This document shows positions 14,351 through 24,078 of a DNA stretch of 64,000 nt, piece after piece. The notes beneath the pieces are model-generated. The model worked only from the letters and a program-made list of their open reading frames with translations. It had not been told where the DNA came from and did not search any database. A program made the position numbers and the translations under genes. Within the stretch, counting starts at the first letter, position 1. Every line of letters starts with the position of its first letter. Source of the stretch: Bacillus sp. EB600 (lineage in GTDB: Bacteria; Bacillota; Bacilli; Bacillales; Cytobacillaceae); contig NZ_JAEVLT010000009.1 in the NCBI RefSeq assembly GCF_024494385.1, positions 1 through 64,000 of the forward strand, read 5' to 3'.

Positions 14351-15451
14351 ATGATACGAACGGAAGAAATGCTATTGAATGTAGGCCCGCAGCACCCGAG
14401 TACTCACGGTGTATTCCGTCTTATTGTCAAGCTTGACGGGGAAGTCATTAGAGAAGCAAGGCCGGTAATTGGTTATTTGCACCGCGGTACTGAAAAATTA
14501 GCTGAAGACCTGCAATATACTCAAATTATTCCTTACACAGACCGTTTGGATTATGTATCAGCAATGCTCAACAACTATGCATTAGTCCATACAGTTGAAA
14601 CGATGATGGATATTAAAATTCCTGAGCGGGCTGAATACCTGCGGATCATCGCAATGGAGCTGAACCGAATTGCCAGCCACCTTGTGTGGTGGGGAACCTA
14701 CCTGCTTGATATCGGAGCAGTCAGCCCGTTCTTGTATGCATTCCGCGAACGTGAAATGATTCTTAATCTATTTAATGAATTATGCGGTGCCAGATTGACC
14801 TTCAACTATATGCGGGTTGGCGGTGTCAAGTGGGATGCACCAGAAGGCTGGATTGAAAAAGTAAAAGAATTTGTTCCATATATGCGTGAACAGCTGGTTG
14901 GGTATAACAACCTTGTAACTGGAAATGAAATTTTCTTAGAAAGGGTAAAAGGCGTTGGAGTCATTACAAAAGAAGATGCCCTTGCCTACTCTTTAAGCGG
15001 TGTAACCTTACGATCAACCGGGATAAAATGGGATCTTCGTAAGGATGAGCCATATTCAATCTATGATCGATTTAAATTTGATGTGCCGGTAAGGGATGAG
15101 GGCGACTGTCTGGCCCGCTACTACCTGCGCTTAGAGGAGATTGAAGAGTCTCTAAAAATCGTTGAGCAGGCGTGCGCGCAGTTTCCATCCGGCGGTGAAA
15201 TCCTTGCCAAGGTGCCAAAAATTATCAAGGCTCCTAAAGGCGAAGCCTTCACAAGAATTGAATCAACACGTGGAGAACAAGGCGTTTATATCTACAGCGA
15301 TGGAAAAAAAGAACCATATCGCTTAAAGCTTAGAAGGCCATCCTTCTATAATCTGCAAATTCTCTCGAAAATGTTAGTAGGCGAAAATATCGCCAACCTA
15401 GTTGTAATATTAGGGGCATTTGATATTGTCCTTGGGGAGGTTGACGGCTAA
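14351..15451 (+). CDS. nuoD: NADH-quinone oxidoreductase subunit D
   Basis: 366-residue 49-kDa subunit that forms the quinone site with NuoB. The conserved N-terminal NVGPQHPSTHGVFR (quinone-site His), ELNRIASHLVWWG and the C-terminal GAFDIVLGEVDG are present. Starts 3 bp after nuoC and its TAA overlaps the nuoH start (TAATG). Confidence 0.96.
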   Translation: MIRTEEMLLNVGPQHPSTHGVFRLIVKLDGEVIREARPVIGYLHRGTEKLAEDLQYTQIIPYTDRLDYVSAMLNNYALVHTVETMMDIKIPERAEYLRIIAMELNRIASHLVWWGTYLLDIGAVSPFLYAFREREMILNLFNELCGARLTFNYMRVGGVKWDAPEGWIEKVKEFVPYMREQLVGYNNLVTGNEIFLERVKGVGVITKEDALAYSLSGVTLRSTGIKWDLRKDEPYSIYDRFKFDVPVRDEGDCLARYYLRLEEIEESLKIVEQACAQFPSGGEILAKVPKIIKAPKGEAFTRIESTRGEQGVYIYSDGKKEPYRLKLRRPSFYNLQILSKMLVGENIANLVVILGAFDIVLGEVDG

Positions 15452-16458
15452 TGATCCAGGATTTACTGCATTCAAGTCCCGGCTTGATGACCTTCGCCAT
15501 ATTCTTTCTTTTGGCGCTCATCTTTCTGTTCATTTTATTAGCCTTCGTTTGTTACGCGATTTTAGCAGAACGGAAAGTAATGGGTTTCATGCAGCTGCGC
15601 ATTGGTCCAAACCAACTCGGCGGCCGCTGGGGACTTTTACAAACACTCGCTGATGTTTTAAAATTGTTATTAAAAGAAGATATTATTCCGAAGGCTGCTG
15701 ATAAGCCGCTGTTTATCATCGCACCGGTTTTAGCCTTTGCTCCATCGTTTATGGTACTGGCGACCATTCCATTTACAGATAAATTTCAATTTGCCAATAT
15801 TGGAATAGGGATCCTTTACTACATGGCGATTTCCGGTATCACAATTCTTGGGATCGTTACAGGAGGCTGGGCTTCCAATAACAAATATGCTCTTTTAGGA
15901 GGCATACGGGGCGCTGCCCAGATGATTTCTTATGAAATTCCGCTTGTTATGTCTGTGCTTGGAATCATCCTGATCACAGGAAGCTTAAATTTAAATGATA
16001 TCGTCTTACAACAACAGCATGGCTGGTTTATTTTACTGCAGCCAATTGCATTTATCATTTTCTTCATTGCCTCAATTGCCGAATTAAACCGGACACCGTT
16101 TGACTTAACGGAGGCAGAAAATGAGCTCGTTGCAGGATACCACATCGAATATTCCGGTTTCCGCTGGGCGTTCTTTATGCTTGCTGAGTATGTGTACTTA
16201 TTTGCAATGTCATCTCTGATTACGGTACTATTTTTAGGCGGATGGCTGCCACCGTTTGCATTCTTAGGATTTATCCCTGCTGCAGTCTGGTTTTCCCTTA
16301 AATTATGCTTTGTAGTTTTCATTTATCTGTGGTTAAAATCAACAATGCCACGTATGAAGGCCGACCATTTAATGGAATTTGCCTGGAAGGTTCTGCTCCC
16401 AGTAGCATTGCTAAACATTTTCGTAACAGCACTAGTGAAAACAATCTTTTTCTCCTAG
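15451..16458 (+). CDS. nuoH: NADH-quinone oxidoreductase subunit H
   Basis: 335-residue membrane subunit linking the peripheral arm to the antiporter-like subunits, with about eight helices. The signatures AERKVMGFMQLRIGPNQLGG (about 31-50) and the acidic quinone-channel loop ELNRTPFDLTEAENELVAG (about 211-229) are intact. Starts at the overlap with nuoD. Followed by 265 bp of repeat sequence before nuoI. Confidence 0.96.
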   Translation: MIQDLLHSSPGLMTFAIFFLLALIFLFILLAFVCYAILAERKVMGFMQLRIGPNQLGGRWGLLQTLADVLKLLLKEDIIPKAADKPLFIIAPVLAFAPSFMVLATIPFTDKFQFANIGIGILYYMAISGITILGIVTGGWASNNKYALLGGIRGAAQMISYEIPLVMSVLGIILITGSLNLNDIVLQQQHGWFILLQPIAFIIFFIASIAELNRTPFDLTEAENELVAGYHIEYSGFRWAFFMLAEYVYLFAMSSLITVLFLGGWLPPFAFLGFIPAAVWFSLKLCFVVFIYLWLKSTMPRMKADHLMEFAWKVLLPVALLNIFVTALVKTIFFS

Positions 16459-16680
16459 AAAAGCGGAAGCGCAAGTTTAGCGGCGTATGGACTGGAGCAC
16501 ACCGACTGAGATAAAGGAAACACGGAGAGCGAAAGCGATCCGATGTTGACTTATCGTAGGGAGGTGAGCGAAGTACACTAGACGCTGTGCGCTGGAGCTA
16601 GACAGTAAGAAAAGCGGAAGCGCAAGTTTAGCAGTAACGTACATTAGATGCTAGGCGCTATGCTAGACAGTTATCAAAGT
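16459..16680 (+). repeat. AAAAGCGGAAGCGC elements (one full, one partial) between nuoH and nuoI
   Basis: A near-complete copy runs 16459-16606 (AAAAGCGGAAGCGC ... CTGGAGCTAGACAGTAAG). A second internally deleted copy (16607-16680) again begins AAAAGCGGAAGCGCAAG and ends TAGACAGTTATCAAAGTT. The shared 3' end with the 9268 copy, down to TTATCAAAGTT, shows that the element includes this tail. Confidence 0.8.
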
Positions 16681-16723
16681 TCATAGACATAAATACTTAA
16701 ACTTTAAAAAGGGGTGAAAAAAC

Positions 16724-17143
16724 GTGTTTAAGTTTGCAAAAGGTTTAAAATATACCCTTAAAAATTTATCTCGGGAACCTGTAACGTACAATTATCCGAA
16801 TGAACCGCTGCCATTGCCGGACCGGTTCCGCGGCATCCAAAAGTTTCATCCGGAGAAATGTATTGTTTGTAATCAGTGTGCGACGATTTGCCCAACAAAT
16901 TGTATTAACTTAACCGGCAAAAAGCATCCTGACCCAACGAAAAAAGGTAAAGTGATCGATACGTATGATATTAATTTCGAGATTTGCATCCTTTGTGACT
17001 TGTGTACGGAGGTTTGTCCAACTGAAGCCATTGTGATGACAAATAAATTTGAATTGGCAGAGTACAGCCGTGATCAATTATTTAAAAACCTGCAATGGCT
17101 GGACGAGAATGACGAAAATGTACGGAAGGTGAATAAACCATGA
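16724..17143 (+). CDS. nuoI: NADH-quinone oxidoreductase subunit I
   Basis: 139-residue ferredoxin-type subunit holding clusters N6a and N6b. Two 4Fe-4S motifs, CIVCNQCATICP and CILCDLCTEVCP, are complete. GTG start with AAAAGGGGTGAAA upstream. Overlaps nuoJ by 4 bp (ATGA). Confidence 0.95.
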   Translation: MFKFAKGLKYTLKNLSREPVTYNYPNEPLPLPDRFRGIQKFHPEKCIVCNQCATICPTNCINLTGKKHPDPTKKGKVIDTYDINFEICILCDLCTEVCPTEAIVMTNKFELAEYSRDQLFKNLQWLDENDENVRKVNKP

Positions 17144-17658
17144 CCTTTTCCGGAGAATTTTTAGCTTTCATTTGTCTCGCTTTAGTCGCCATCATTGGCG
17201 GCGTCCTATTGTTAAACCTGACAAAAGTATTTCAAATTATCGTCTCGCTTGCCTTTACGTTTATCAGCATCGCCGGCATTTATATTTTGCTGTCAGCCGA
17301 ATTTATCGCCGGGGTTCAAGTCATGATCTATTCTGGCGCCATTTCAATTATCATGCTATTTGGAATCATGCTGACCAAACATGACGCTGAGAATGAAGAA
17401 ACTGGTCATAAGCTGCGGAAATTTCTTGTGTTTATAGGCGTACTTGGCTTTGCCTTTGCCGTATACCTTGGAATTTACAATTATGATGTTGTCCAAGTTC
17501 CGAGCAGCCTGCATGTCAACAACACGTTGGAAATCGGCAAGGCCCTTTATTCTAAATATACGATCCCATTTGAATTAGCATCTGTTCTGTTATTAGTCGG
17601 TCTTGTCGGCGCGATTGTTTTATCTAAAAAAGACGACAAGGAGGGGGAAAACCAATGA
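17140..17658 (+). CDS. nuoJ: NADH-quinone oxidoreductase subunit J
   Basis: 172-residue membrane subunit with five predicted helices. The helix 3 region [25 protein letters not shown] matches the pi-bulge-containing TM3 of NuoJ. Overlaps nuoI upstream and nuoK downstream by 4 bp each. Confidence 0.94.
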   Translation: MTFSGEFLAFICLALVAIIGGVLLLNLTKVFQIIVSLAFTFISIAGIYILLSAEFIAGVQVMIYSGAISIIMLFGIMLTKHDAENEETGHKLRKFLVFIGVLGFAFAVYLGIYNYDVVQVPSSLHVNNTLEIGKALYSKYTIPFELASVLLLVGLVGAIVLSKKDDKEGENQ

Positions 17659-17969
17659 GCTCAGTTCCCGCATCAGCCTTCTTGGCACTTGCACTTATCC
17701 TTTTCTGCATCGGGTTATTTGGTGCCCTGACAAAACGAAATACAATCATCGTGCTAATTTCAACTGAATTAATGTTAAATGCAGTCAATATTAACTTGGT
17801 TACCTTCAGTAAATATGGGATAACTCCATCGATTACCGGCCAAGTGTTTGCACTATTCTCAATGGCTGTAGCAGCGGTAGAAGTAGCGGTAGGACTTGCG
17901 ATCTTGATTTCGCTTTACCAAAACCGCAAAACTGTTAATATCGATGAAATCAATAAGATGAAAAACTAA
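17655..17969 (+). CDS. nuoK: NADH-quinone oxidoreductase subunit K
   Basis: 104-residue three-helix membrane subunit. The conserved acidic residue of TM2 is in [12 protein letters not shown] and that of TM3 in [12 protein letters not shown]. Overlaps nuoJ. A 440-bp non-coding stretch with repeats follows before nuoL. Confidence 0.94.
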   Translation: MSSVPASAFLALALILFCIGLFGALTKRNTIIVLISTELMLNAVNINLVTFSKYGITPSITGQVFALFSMAVAAVEVAVGLAILISLYQNRKTVNIDEINKMKN

Positions 17970-18190
17970 AAGCGGAAGCGACCGAATTAAGGTACGTCGA
18001 CTAAAACCCGCCACGTCCTGTGGCGAACGTCGACATCAGCACATCCTGTGCAAGTACGTATGGACTGGAGCACATCGACTGAGATAAAGGAAACACGAAG
18101 AGCGTTAGCGCATTCGTGCTTGACTTATCGTAGGGAGGTGGGCGAAGTACACTAGTTGCTGGGCGCTGGAGCTGGACCGTTATCAAAGTT
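17968..18190 (+). repeat. AAAAGCGGAAGCGC element between nuoK and nuoL
   Basis: Starts AAAAGCGGAAGCGACCG at the nuoK stop and ends TTATCAAAGTT. Compared with the 9268 copy it carries an extra block (about 17990-18050) containing GTCGACTAAAACCCGCCACG; that block recurs inverted at 42478-42556. The remainder matches the other copies (ACTGAGATAAAGGAAACACG, GACTTATCGTAGGGAGG, GAAGTACACTAG). Confidence 0.8.
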
Positions 18191-18306
18191 CAAAAATATA
18201 TAAATTTTGTTCATATAAACATTTAGCCAAATGTTTGATCAACAGTCTTTATGCGGTCGCATCAGCTTTTAATCAAACGATCGATTAGTAAATTCCTAAC
18301 AAAAAA
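18191..18306. other. AT-rich spacer in the nuoK-nuoL gap
   Basis: Contains TTAATCAAACGATCGATTAG (18269-18288), which resembles the palindrome at 49058-49077. No gene or clear promoter seen. Confidence 0.3.
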
Positions 18307-18370
18307 GGCGCACGGCCAAATGGCCGGAAGCCTTGTCTGCCCCGCACAATGCGGGCCCAATCTGCGCGCC
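18307..18370 (+). other. GC-rich multi-hairpin segment just upstream of nuoL
   Basis: An outer stem GGCGC (18307-18311) / GCGCC (18366-18370) encloses two hairpins: CGGCC-aaat-GGCCG (18313-18326) and CCCGCA-caa-TGCGGG (18341-18355). It is strikingly GC-rich against its surroundings and would sit in the nuo mRNA about 40 nt before the nuoL start. It could affect nuoL translation or mRNA processing, or be a repeat remnant. Confidence 0.5.
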
Positions 18371-18409
18371 ATCTAGCGGTTAGCGCGTAAAAAAAAGGGG
18401 ATAGTGATA

Positions 18410-20284
18410 ATGATGGAGAATGCTTGGCTCATACCGCTTTTCCCGCTATTATCGTTTTTGATCCTTCTTCTATTCGGTAAGCGACTTAAGGAAGCAAGTG
18501 CATATGTAGGGATGCTGTTCACATTCCTTTCGCTTGTTTTTGCGATTTTGGTCTTGGTTGCCCGGTTTAATGGGCCGACCTACCTGGTCAAAGCTAACTG
18601 GCTCACCATAGGAGATCTTCATTTAACAGCGGGCTTTGAAGTGAATCAATTAAATGCATTAATGCTGTTTATCGTCTCGCTTGTCAGTTTCCTGGTACAT
18701 ACCTATTCAAAAGGTTATATGCATGGTGATGAGCGAATCCCAGTATTCTATGCCTACCTTGGATTATTTACATTCGCAATGCTTGGTCTCGTTATTTCAC
18801 CAAATCTATTGCAAACATATGTTTTTTGGGAACTTGTTGGTCTTGGTTCCTTCCTGTTAATCGGCTTTTATTTTTACAAAGATGAAGCAAAGGCAGCTGC
18901 AAAAAAAGCCTTCATTATGACCCGAATCGGGGATGTAGGCTTGTTTATCGGAATGATTCTATTATTCTGGCAGACAAAAAGCTTCGAATACAGCACAATT
19001 TTTAAGGCCGTTCAGGACGGCTCAGTTTCACAATCAATGATTACGTTAACAGCAATCTTAATCTTCATCGGTGCAGTTGGTAAATCAGGTCAATTCCCAT
19101 TGCACACATGGCTTCCAGATGCAATGGAAGGTCCGACACCTGTTTCGGCTTTAATCCATGCCGCAACAATGGTTGCCGCTGGTGTTTACTTAGTTGCAGC
19201 GCTATTCCCGCTGTTTCTTGCCAGCCCAACAGCCTTGATGACGATTGCCGTTATCGGCGGATTTACAGCTATTTTTGCAGCCAGCATTGGCTTAGTACAA
19301 ACTGATATTAAACGAGTGCTTGCTTACTCAACTGTCAGCCAGCTTGGCTATATGATGCTCGCCTTAGGTTCTGCAGGCTACGTGGCCGGAGTTTTCCACC
19401 TAATGACGCATGCTTTCTTTAAAGCCTTGCTGTTCCTTGCAGCCGGTAGTGTGATTCATGCCGTTGGCGGTAATCAGGATATTGAAAAAATGGGCGGACT
19501 TTGGAAAAAGCTGCGCCTGACCGGTCCATTGTTTTTAATTGGCGCATTATCAATCAGCGGTTTTCCGCTGCTTTCAGGATCTTTCAGTAAGGATGAAATT
19601 TTAGCAGCAGCCTGGGAAGGCGGACATCCTATTCTCTTCACGATTGCCGTCATTGCCGCATTTTTTACGGCATTCTACATGTTCCGTTTGTTCTTCATGG
19701 TATTTACCGGTGAAGCACGCAGCAAAGACGTTGATCATGCCCATGAGTCACCATCGTCGATGACGTTCCCAATGATCATCCTTGGGGTACTCGCAGTGGT
19801 TGCCGGTTATGTAAATACACCGTGGTTTGGTTCCTTCCTTGGCGATTGGCTAACACAAGGAAACGCAGTGCTCGCCGGACATCATGAAGGTGAACCAGCC
19901 TGGATTATGATTGTAGCAACTGTAGTTTCCTTATTGGGAATTTATCTAGCCTGGCTAATTTACGGCAAACGTTCGATTTCCCGTGATTGGCTCAGCGGCA
20001 AAGGCGGTACGCTGCACACAATTTTATACAATAAATATTACGTAGATGAATTTTATCAATATACAATTTTGAGCTGGACAAAAGGAATTAGCTATATCTG
20101 TCAATTTATTGACCGCTTCATTGTCGAAGGCTTAGTTGCCTTAGTTACTGGAATCGTCCAAGGACTAGGCAAAGCAGGCTCTAAATTACAAAGTGGACAA
20201 ATTCAAACATACGGTGCTATGGCCTTTGTCGGCCTTGCCGTTCTAGTCGTCATCTATGCTCTAACAGGGGGGTACTTAAAATGA
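18410..20284 (+). CDS. nuoL: NADH-quinone oxidoreductase subunit L
   Basis: 624-residue distal antiporter-like subunit. The Mrp-type core has the conserved WELVGLGSFLLIGFY glutamate, GKSGQFPLHTWLPDAMEGPTPVSALIHAATMVAAGVY, and the long C-terminal amphipathic HL helix region followed by a last TM helix. ATG at 18410 is chosen over GTG at 18404 because AAAAGGGG (18393-18400) is 9 nt from the former and only 3 nt from the latter. Overlaps nuoM by 4 bp. Confidence 0.95.
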   Translation: MMENAWLIPLFPLLSFLILLLFGKRLKEASAYVGMLFTFLSLVFAILVLVARFNGPTYLVKANWLTIGDLHLTAGFEVNQLNALMLFIVSLVSFLVHTYSKGYMHGDERIPVFYAYLGLFTFAMLGLVISPNLLQTYVFWELVGLGSFLLIGFYFYKDEAKAAAKKAFIMTRIGDVGLFIGMILLFWQTKSFEYSTIFKAVQDGSVSQSMITLTAILIFIGAVGKSGQFPLHTWLPDAMEGPTPVSALIHAATMVAAGVYLVAALFPLFLASPTALMTIAVIGGFTAIFAASIGLVQTDIKRVLAYSTVSQLGYMMLALGSAGYVAGVFHLMTHAFFKALLFLAAGSVIHAVGGNQDIEKMGGLWKKLRLTGPLFLIGALSISGFPLLSGSFSKDEILAAAWEGGHPILFTIAVIAAFFTAFYMFRLFFMVFTGEARSKDVDHAHESPSSMTFPMIILGVLAVVAGYVNTPWFGSFLGDWLTQGNAVLAGHHEGEPAWIMIVATVVSLLGIYLAWLIYGKRSISRDWLSGKGGTLHTILYNKYYVDEFYQYTILSWTKGISYICQFIDRFIVEGLVALVTGIVQGLGKAGSKLQSGQIQTYGAMAFVGLAVLVVIYALTGGYLK

Positions 20285-21792
20285 GTTTATCTTCTGTTCT
20301 AACATTCCTGGTATTCACCCCGTTACTAGGTGTGCTTGTGTTGGCATTTATGCCGAAAACACAGGAAAAATCGATCAAGGCAGTCGGAATTTTATTTACA
20401 CTGCCGTCATTGGTGCTGGCGCTGGGAGTTTACTTCCATCAGCTTGCCGGAAAAAGTCTAAGCGATTTTTCAATCGCAAAATCGTGGATTCAATTTGGCG
20501 GCTTTGAAAAGGTAGATAAGCATTTATTCTCAGTTTTTTATGAATTAGGTGTGAATGGCTTTTCCGTGCTGTTGGTTGTTTTAACAGCAGTGGTTGCAAC
20601 GCTTGCCGCCATTACTGCTTCTATGTACATTAAGAAAGAGTGGAAAGGCTATTTTATGCTCTTCCTCATTCTCGAAACAGGAATGCTCGGCGTTTTTACT
20701 GCTGAAAACTTAATTTTCTTCTTTATCTTTTTCGAAATGACCCTTGTTCCGACCTTCTTCTTAACAGGAAAATGGGGCTTTTTTGAAAAAGAAAAAGCAG
20801 CATTTAGCTTTTTAATCTATAACGGATTAGGCTCAGCTATTTTGTTAATTGTAATCATGGTCTTATTTGCCCGCACAGGTACAACCAATATTGATGCATT
20901 GTATCATCTAATTAATGATCCAAATGCACAATTGATTGCACCGCTTTCGAAAGGGGCGAAGTTTGGTTTATTTATTGCTTTACTAATTGCCTTCGGCATT
21001 AAGCTGCCGATCGTTCCATTGCACAGCTGGCAGCTGCGCATGCACGCACAGGCTCCAATCCCTGTTGTTATGATTCACTCCGGGATTCTTTTGAAAATCG
21101 GAGCATATGGTTTAATCCGCTTTGGCTTGGGAATTTTCCCAGAGCAATTTAAATCGGTTGCTGTTCTTTTAGCCGTACTTGGTTTAATCAACCTATTATA
21201 CGGTGCGTTCCTTGCATTTATCCAAACGGAGTTCAAATTGATGCTTGCGTATTCTTCGGTTTCCCATATGGGAATCATCCTTTTGGGACTTGCAGCTCTT
21301 AATACAGCCGGAATTCAAGGTGCCATTTTCCAAATGGTTTCACACGGTCTCATTTCAGCATTGTTATTCTTCTTAGTTGGTGCTGTTTATGAAAGAACTG
21401 GAACGACGGACATCACCAGTTTGGGTGGTATGGCAAAAGGAATTCCAGTAATCGGCGGCTTCTTGCTGGCAGCAGCGATGGCTAACCTCAGCCTTCCGGG
21501 TATGTCAGGGTTCGTCGGTGAATTCCAGGTCTTTGTGGGCATATTCGAAAAAATGCCTGTCATTGGCGCAATTGGTACAATCGGTATTATCATGACAGCT
21601 GCTTACATGCTGCGTGCCGTGCTCGCTATTACTTACGGAAAAGCACATCGTGAATTTGCTGGAGTTGTAGATTTAAAAGGAGTGGAGTTCGTTCCTGTGT
21701 TCGTACTCATGCTTCTGATTGTTTTAATCGGTGTTTACCCAAGTGTTCTAAGCTCACCGCTTCACGCCACATTGCTTGGGTTAGGAGGGTGA
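20281..21792 (+). CDS. nuoM: NADH-quinone oxidoreductase subunit M
   Basis: 503-residue antiporter-like membrane subunit with about 14 helices. The conserved FFEMTLVPTFFLTGKWG glutamate and the GIKLPIVPLHSWQLRMHAQAP segment are present. Overlaps nuoL (ATGA) and is separated from nuoN by 6 bp. Confidence 0.95.
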   Translation: MSLSSVLTFLVFTPLLGVLVLAFMPKTQEKSIKAVGILFTLPSLVLALGVYFHQLAGKSLSDFSIAKSWIQFGGFEKVDKHLFSVFYELGVNGFSVLLVVLTAVVATLAAITASMYIKKEWKGYFMLFLILETGMLGVFTAENLIFFFIFFEMTLVPTFFLTGKWGFFEKEKAAFSFLIYNGLGSAILLIVIMVLFARTGTTNIDALYHLINDPNAQLIAPLSKGAKFGLFIALLIAFGIKLPIVPLHSWQLRMHAQAPIPVVMIHSGILLKIGAYGLIRFGLGIFPEQFKSVAVLLAVLGLINLLYGAFLAFIQTEFKLMLAYSSVSHMGIILLGLAALNTAGIQGAIFQMVSHGLISALLFFLVGAVYERTGTTDITSLGGMAKGIPVIGGFLLAAAMANLSLPGMSGFVGEFQVFVGIFEKMPVIGAIGTIGIIMTAAYMLRAVLAITYGKAHREFAGVVDLKGVEFVPVFVLMLLIVLIGVYPSVLSSPLHATLLGLGG

Positions 21793-21798
21793 TCAAGG

Positions 21799-23316
21799 AT
21801 GAGTCTTCAAACATTACTTTCATTTAGCTGGAGTGCGATGGCACCGGAGTTTATCATCCTTGGGGTTGCTGCACTTTTGACCGTGCTCGATTTGTTCATG
21901 CCAAATAAACAAGACCGGAAAGTATTAGGCTGGATCGCCATTGTTGGTGTTTTGGCTGCAATGGTTTCACTTGCCGGCTTAGTTGATCGCGGGACAACAT
22001 CAATCCTATATGATACATTCCGCCTTGATTCCTTTGGTAAGGCATTTAAGTTCCTGTTACTTGGCGGCTCGGCGCTTGTGCTTTTTATGGCCGTCAGCTA
22101 CGAGGCCAAAGAAGGTCTTGAAAAATATAAAGGTGAATTTTATTACCTGTTTTTAACTGCACTTCTTGGTGCGATGATGATGGCTTCAAGCGGCGACTTA
22201 ATTACGCTATTTGTCGGCCTTGAGACATTATCTGTTTCTTCTTATATTTTGGCTGGTTTGCGCAAAAAAAATCAGCTTTCGAATGAATCAGCAATGAAAT
22301 ATGTCATCAACGGCGCGATTTCAACAGCTGTCACTTTATATGGAATGAGCTTTGTTTACGGCTTAACTGGGACAACTAACCTATTAGATATTGCTGCAAA
22401 GCTGCAGTCATTAGCAGATCCACAGCATGTCTACATGCTCGGCTTAGCTTTCTTAATGATCTTTGTCGGTCTATCCTTTAAGCTTGCCGCTGCACCGTTC
22501 CATATGTGGGCACCAGACGTTTATCAGGGTGCACCGACACCAGTAACGGCTTTCTTAAGCGTTGTTTCGAAAATTGCTGGTTTTGTGATCATCATCCGGA
22601 TTATCATTTCCGTATTTGGTGTTGCTGCAACAGAAGGCCCTGGCTCCATGCCAATTCTGCTCCATATGCAGAATTACCTTGCTGTCATTGCCGGTGCAAC
22701 GATGATCATCGGAAACGTCGTCGCATTAAGACAAACGAATATCAAGCGGATGTTTGCTTATTCCAGTATTTCACATGCAGGTTATATTCTCGTAGCCCTG
22801 ACATCAATGAACTACTTCATGTTTGATGCAATTTGGTTTTACCTGGCTGCTTACTTATTCATGAACATGGGTGCCTTTGCCGTGATTCAATTAGTGGCTG
22901 AAAAAACGGGTTCAGAAGAAATTGCCGGATACGCCGGTTTATACCGCCGCTCACCAGTCTTAGCAGTTGCAATGGGAATCTTAATTTTGTCCCTTGCCGG
23001 TTTCCCTGGTACGGCTGGATTTATCGGCAAGCTGAACATTTTCATGGGGGCATTCGTTGACCCAAGCGCCCATTATGTTTTAGCATCCGTCATGATTGCA
23101 ACAACCGTTGTCTCGTATTTTTACTACTTTGGAGTCCTGACACAAATGTTCTTCCGCCCAGCTGCAGACGATAAAAAAATCAGCAGCATTCCATTTGGAA
23201 TTCTGGTTGTTATCATCGTCGCTATCGTTGGATCGGTTTGGATGGGGATCATGCCAAACACAGCATTAGACTTCCTGCATAACCATTTTAATCAGTTCCA
23301 TGACTTCTTGAAGTAA
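21799..23316 (+). CDS. nuoN: NADH-quinone oxidoreductase subunit N
   Basis: 505-residue antiporter-like subunit. FVGLETLSVSSYILAGLRKK (glutamate of TM5), FKLAAAPFHMWAPDVYQGAPTPVTAFLS and IKRMFAYSSISHAGYILVAL are all conserved. Last gene of the nuo operon. No nuoE, nuoF or nuoG is present; the electron donor of this 11-subunit enzyme cannot be read from the sequence. Confidence 0.95.
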   Translation: MSLQTLLSFSWSAMAPEFIILGVAALLTVLDLFMPNKQDRKVLGWIAIVGVLAAMVSLAGLVDRGTTSILYDTFRLDSFGKAFKFLLLGGSALVLFMAVSYEAKEGLEKYKGEFYYLFLTALLGAMMMASSGDLITLFVGLETLSVSSYILAGLRKKNQLSNESAMKYVINGAISTAVTLYGMSFVYGLTGTTNLLDIAAKLQSLADPQHVYMLGLAFLMIFVGLSFKLAAAPFHMWAPDVYQGAPTPVTAFLSVVSKIAGFVIIIRIIISVFGVAATEGPGSMPILLHMQNYLAVIAGATMIIGNVVALRQTNIKRMFAYSSISHAGYILVALTSMNYFMFDAIWFYLAAYLFMNMGAFAVIQLVAEKTGSEEIAGYAGLYRRSPVLAVAMGILILSLAGFPGTAGFIGKLNIFMGAFVDPSAHYVLASVMIATTVVSYFYYFGVLTQMFFRPAADDKKISSIPFGILVVIIVAIVGSVWMGIMPNTALDFLHNHFNQFHDFLK

Positions 23317-23326
23317 CCAGAAGTTT

Positions 23327-23368
23327 CAAAGGAGGCAAGCGCCCAAATTGGGTGTTTGCCTCCTTTTT
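23327..23368 (+). terminator. Terminator of the nuo operon
   Basis: AAAGGAGGCAAGCGCCC (23328-23344) pairs with GGGTGTTTGCCTCCTTT (23350-23366), loop aaatt, followed by a T-run. Very stable. Confidence 0.9.
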
Positions 23369-23568
23369 TACGTTGCTAATGATAGAACGGAGAATGGCGG
23401 CTTCAAAAATTGTAAACGCTGCCATTAGTAACCTTCGATAAATGTTGATATATCAATATAATTGTCCCGAAATTTTGTCAAATAATTTTTGAAAAATGGG
23501 CAATCTTTTCAGCTTTTTAGTGAACGATGTGTTAGAATATTCATGGTTTAAAAAAGTGAGGTGACAGA

Positions 23569-23817
23569 ATGGTAAATGATTTTGGGCAGCAGGCGCTCCT
23601 TAGCATATTGTCACATTTGGTTTTTATCGGACTTGCGTGGTGGGCATTGCAGGCAGTTCGTTTGGACAAGTTGATACGATCGAACCATGTTTTTCAGGCC
23701 AGGCTGCTGTATATATTATTAGCCATTGTCATTGGTTCATCCGTTAGCAACTTTTTCCTAGATTATTACCAACGGTCAAAACAATTACCTTTGATCATGC
23801 AATACATACAAATGTGA
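23569..23817 (+). CDS. ywzB: DUF1146 family membrane protein YwzB
   Basis: 82 residues with two predicted membrane helices (about 10-27 and 46-66) and the conserved ALQAVRLDKLIR...QARLLYILLAIVIGSSVSNFFLDY pattern of DUF1146. In Bacillus it lies, as here, between the respiratory operons and ywmB-murA-spoIID. Function unknown. AGTGAGGTGACAG precedes the ATG. A possible extended -10 (TGTTAGAAT, 23530-23538) lies upstream. The 261 bp between it and ywmB show no further gene. Confidence 0.8.
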   Translation: MVNDFGQQALLSILSHLVFIGLAWWALQAVRLDKLIRSNHVFQARLLYILLAIVIGSSVSNFFLDYYQRSKQLPLIMQYIQM

Positions 23818-24078
23818 AAATTTAGGTACTTGTACATGTTCCCATCTATTAGATTTTTAAGTACAATTCAATTTATGTGGTACTGAACATAAACAACAAG
23901 AGTAAGTACATGATCGTTTGTGTGATATTGAACATAGAATTCAGAAAAATTTCTTTGTGTGGTAATACAAACTTAGCACTAAAGTAAATTAGTAAAATAG
24001 GAATTGTCAAAATGTGACGACATTTCTCAAGTATGCTCTCTAACTTCTTGGTAACAATGAAGATAAGGGAGTGTAGAG

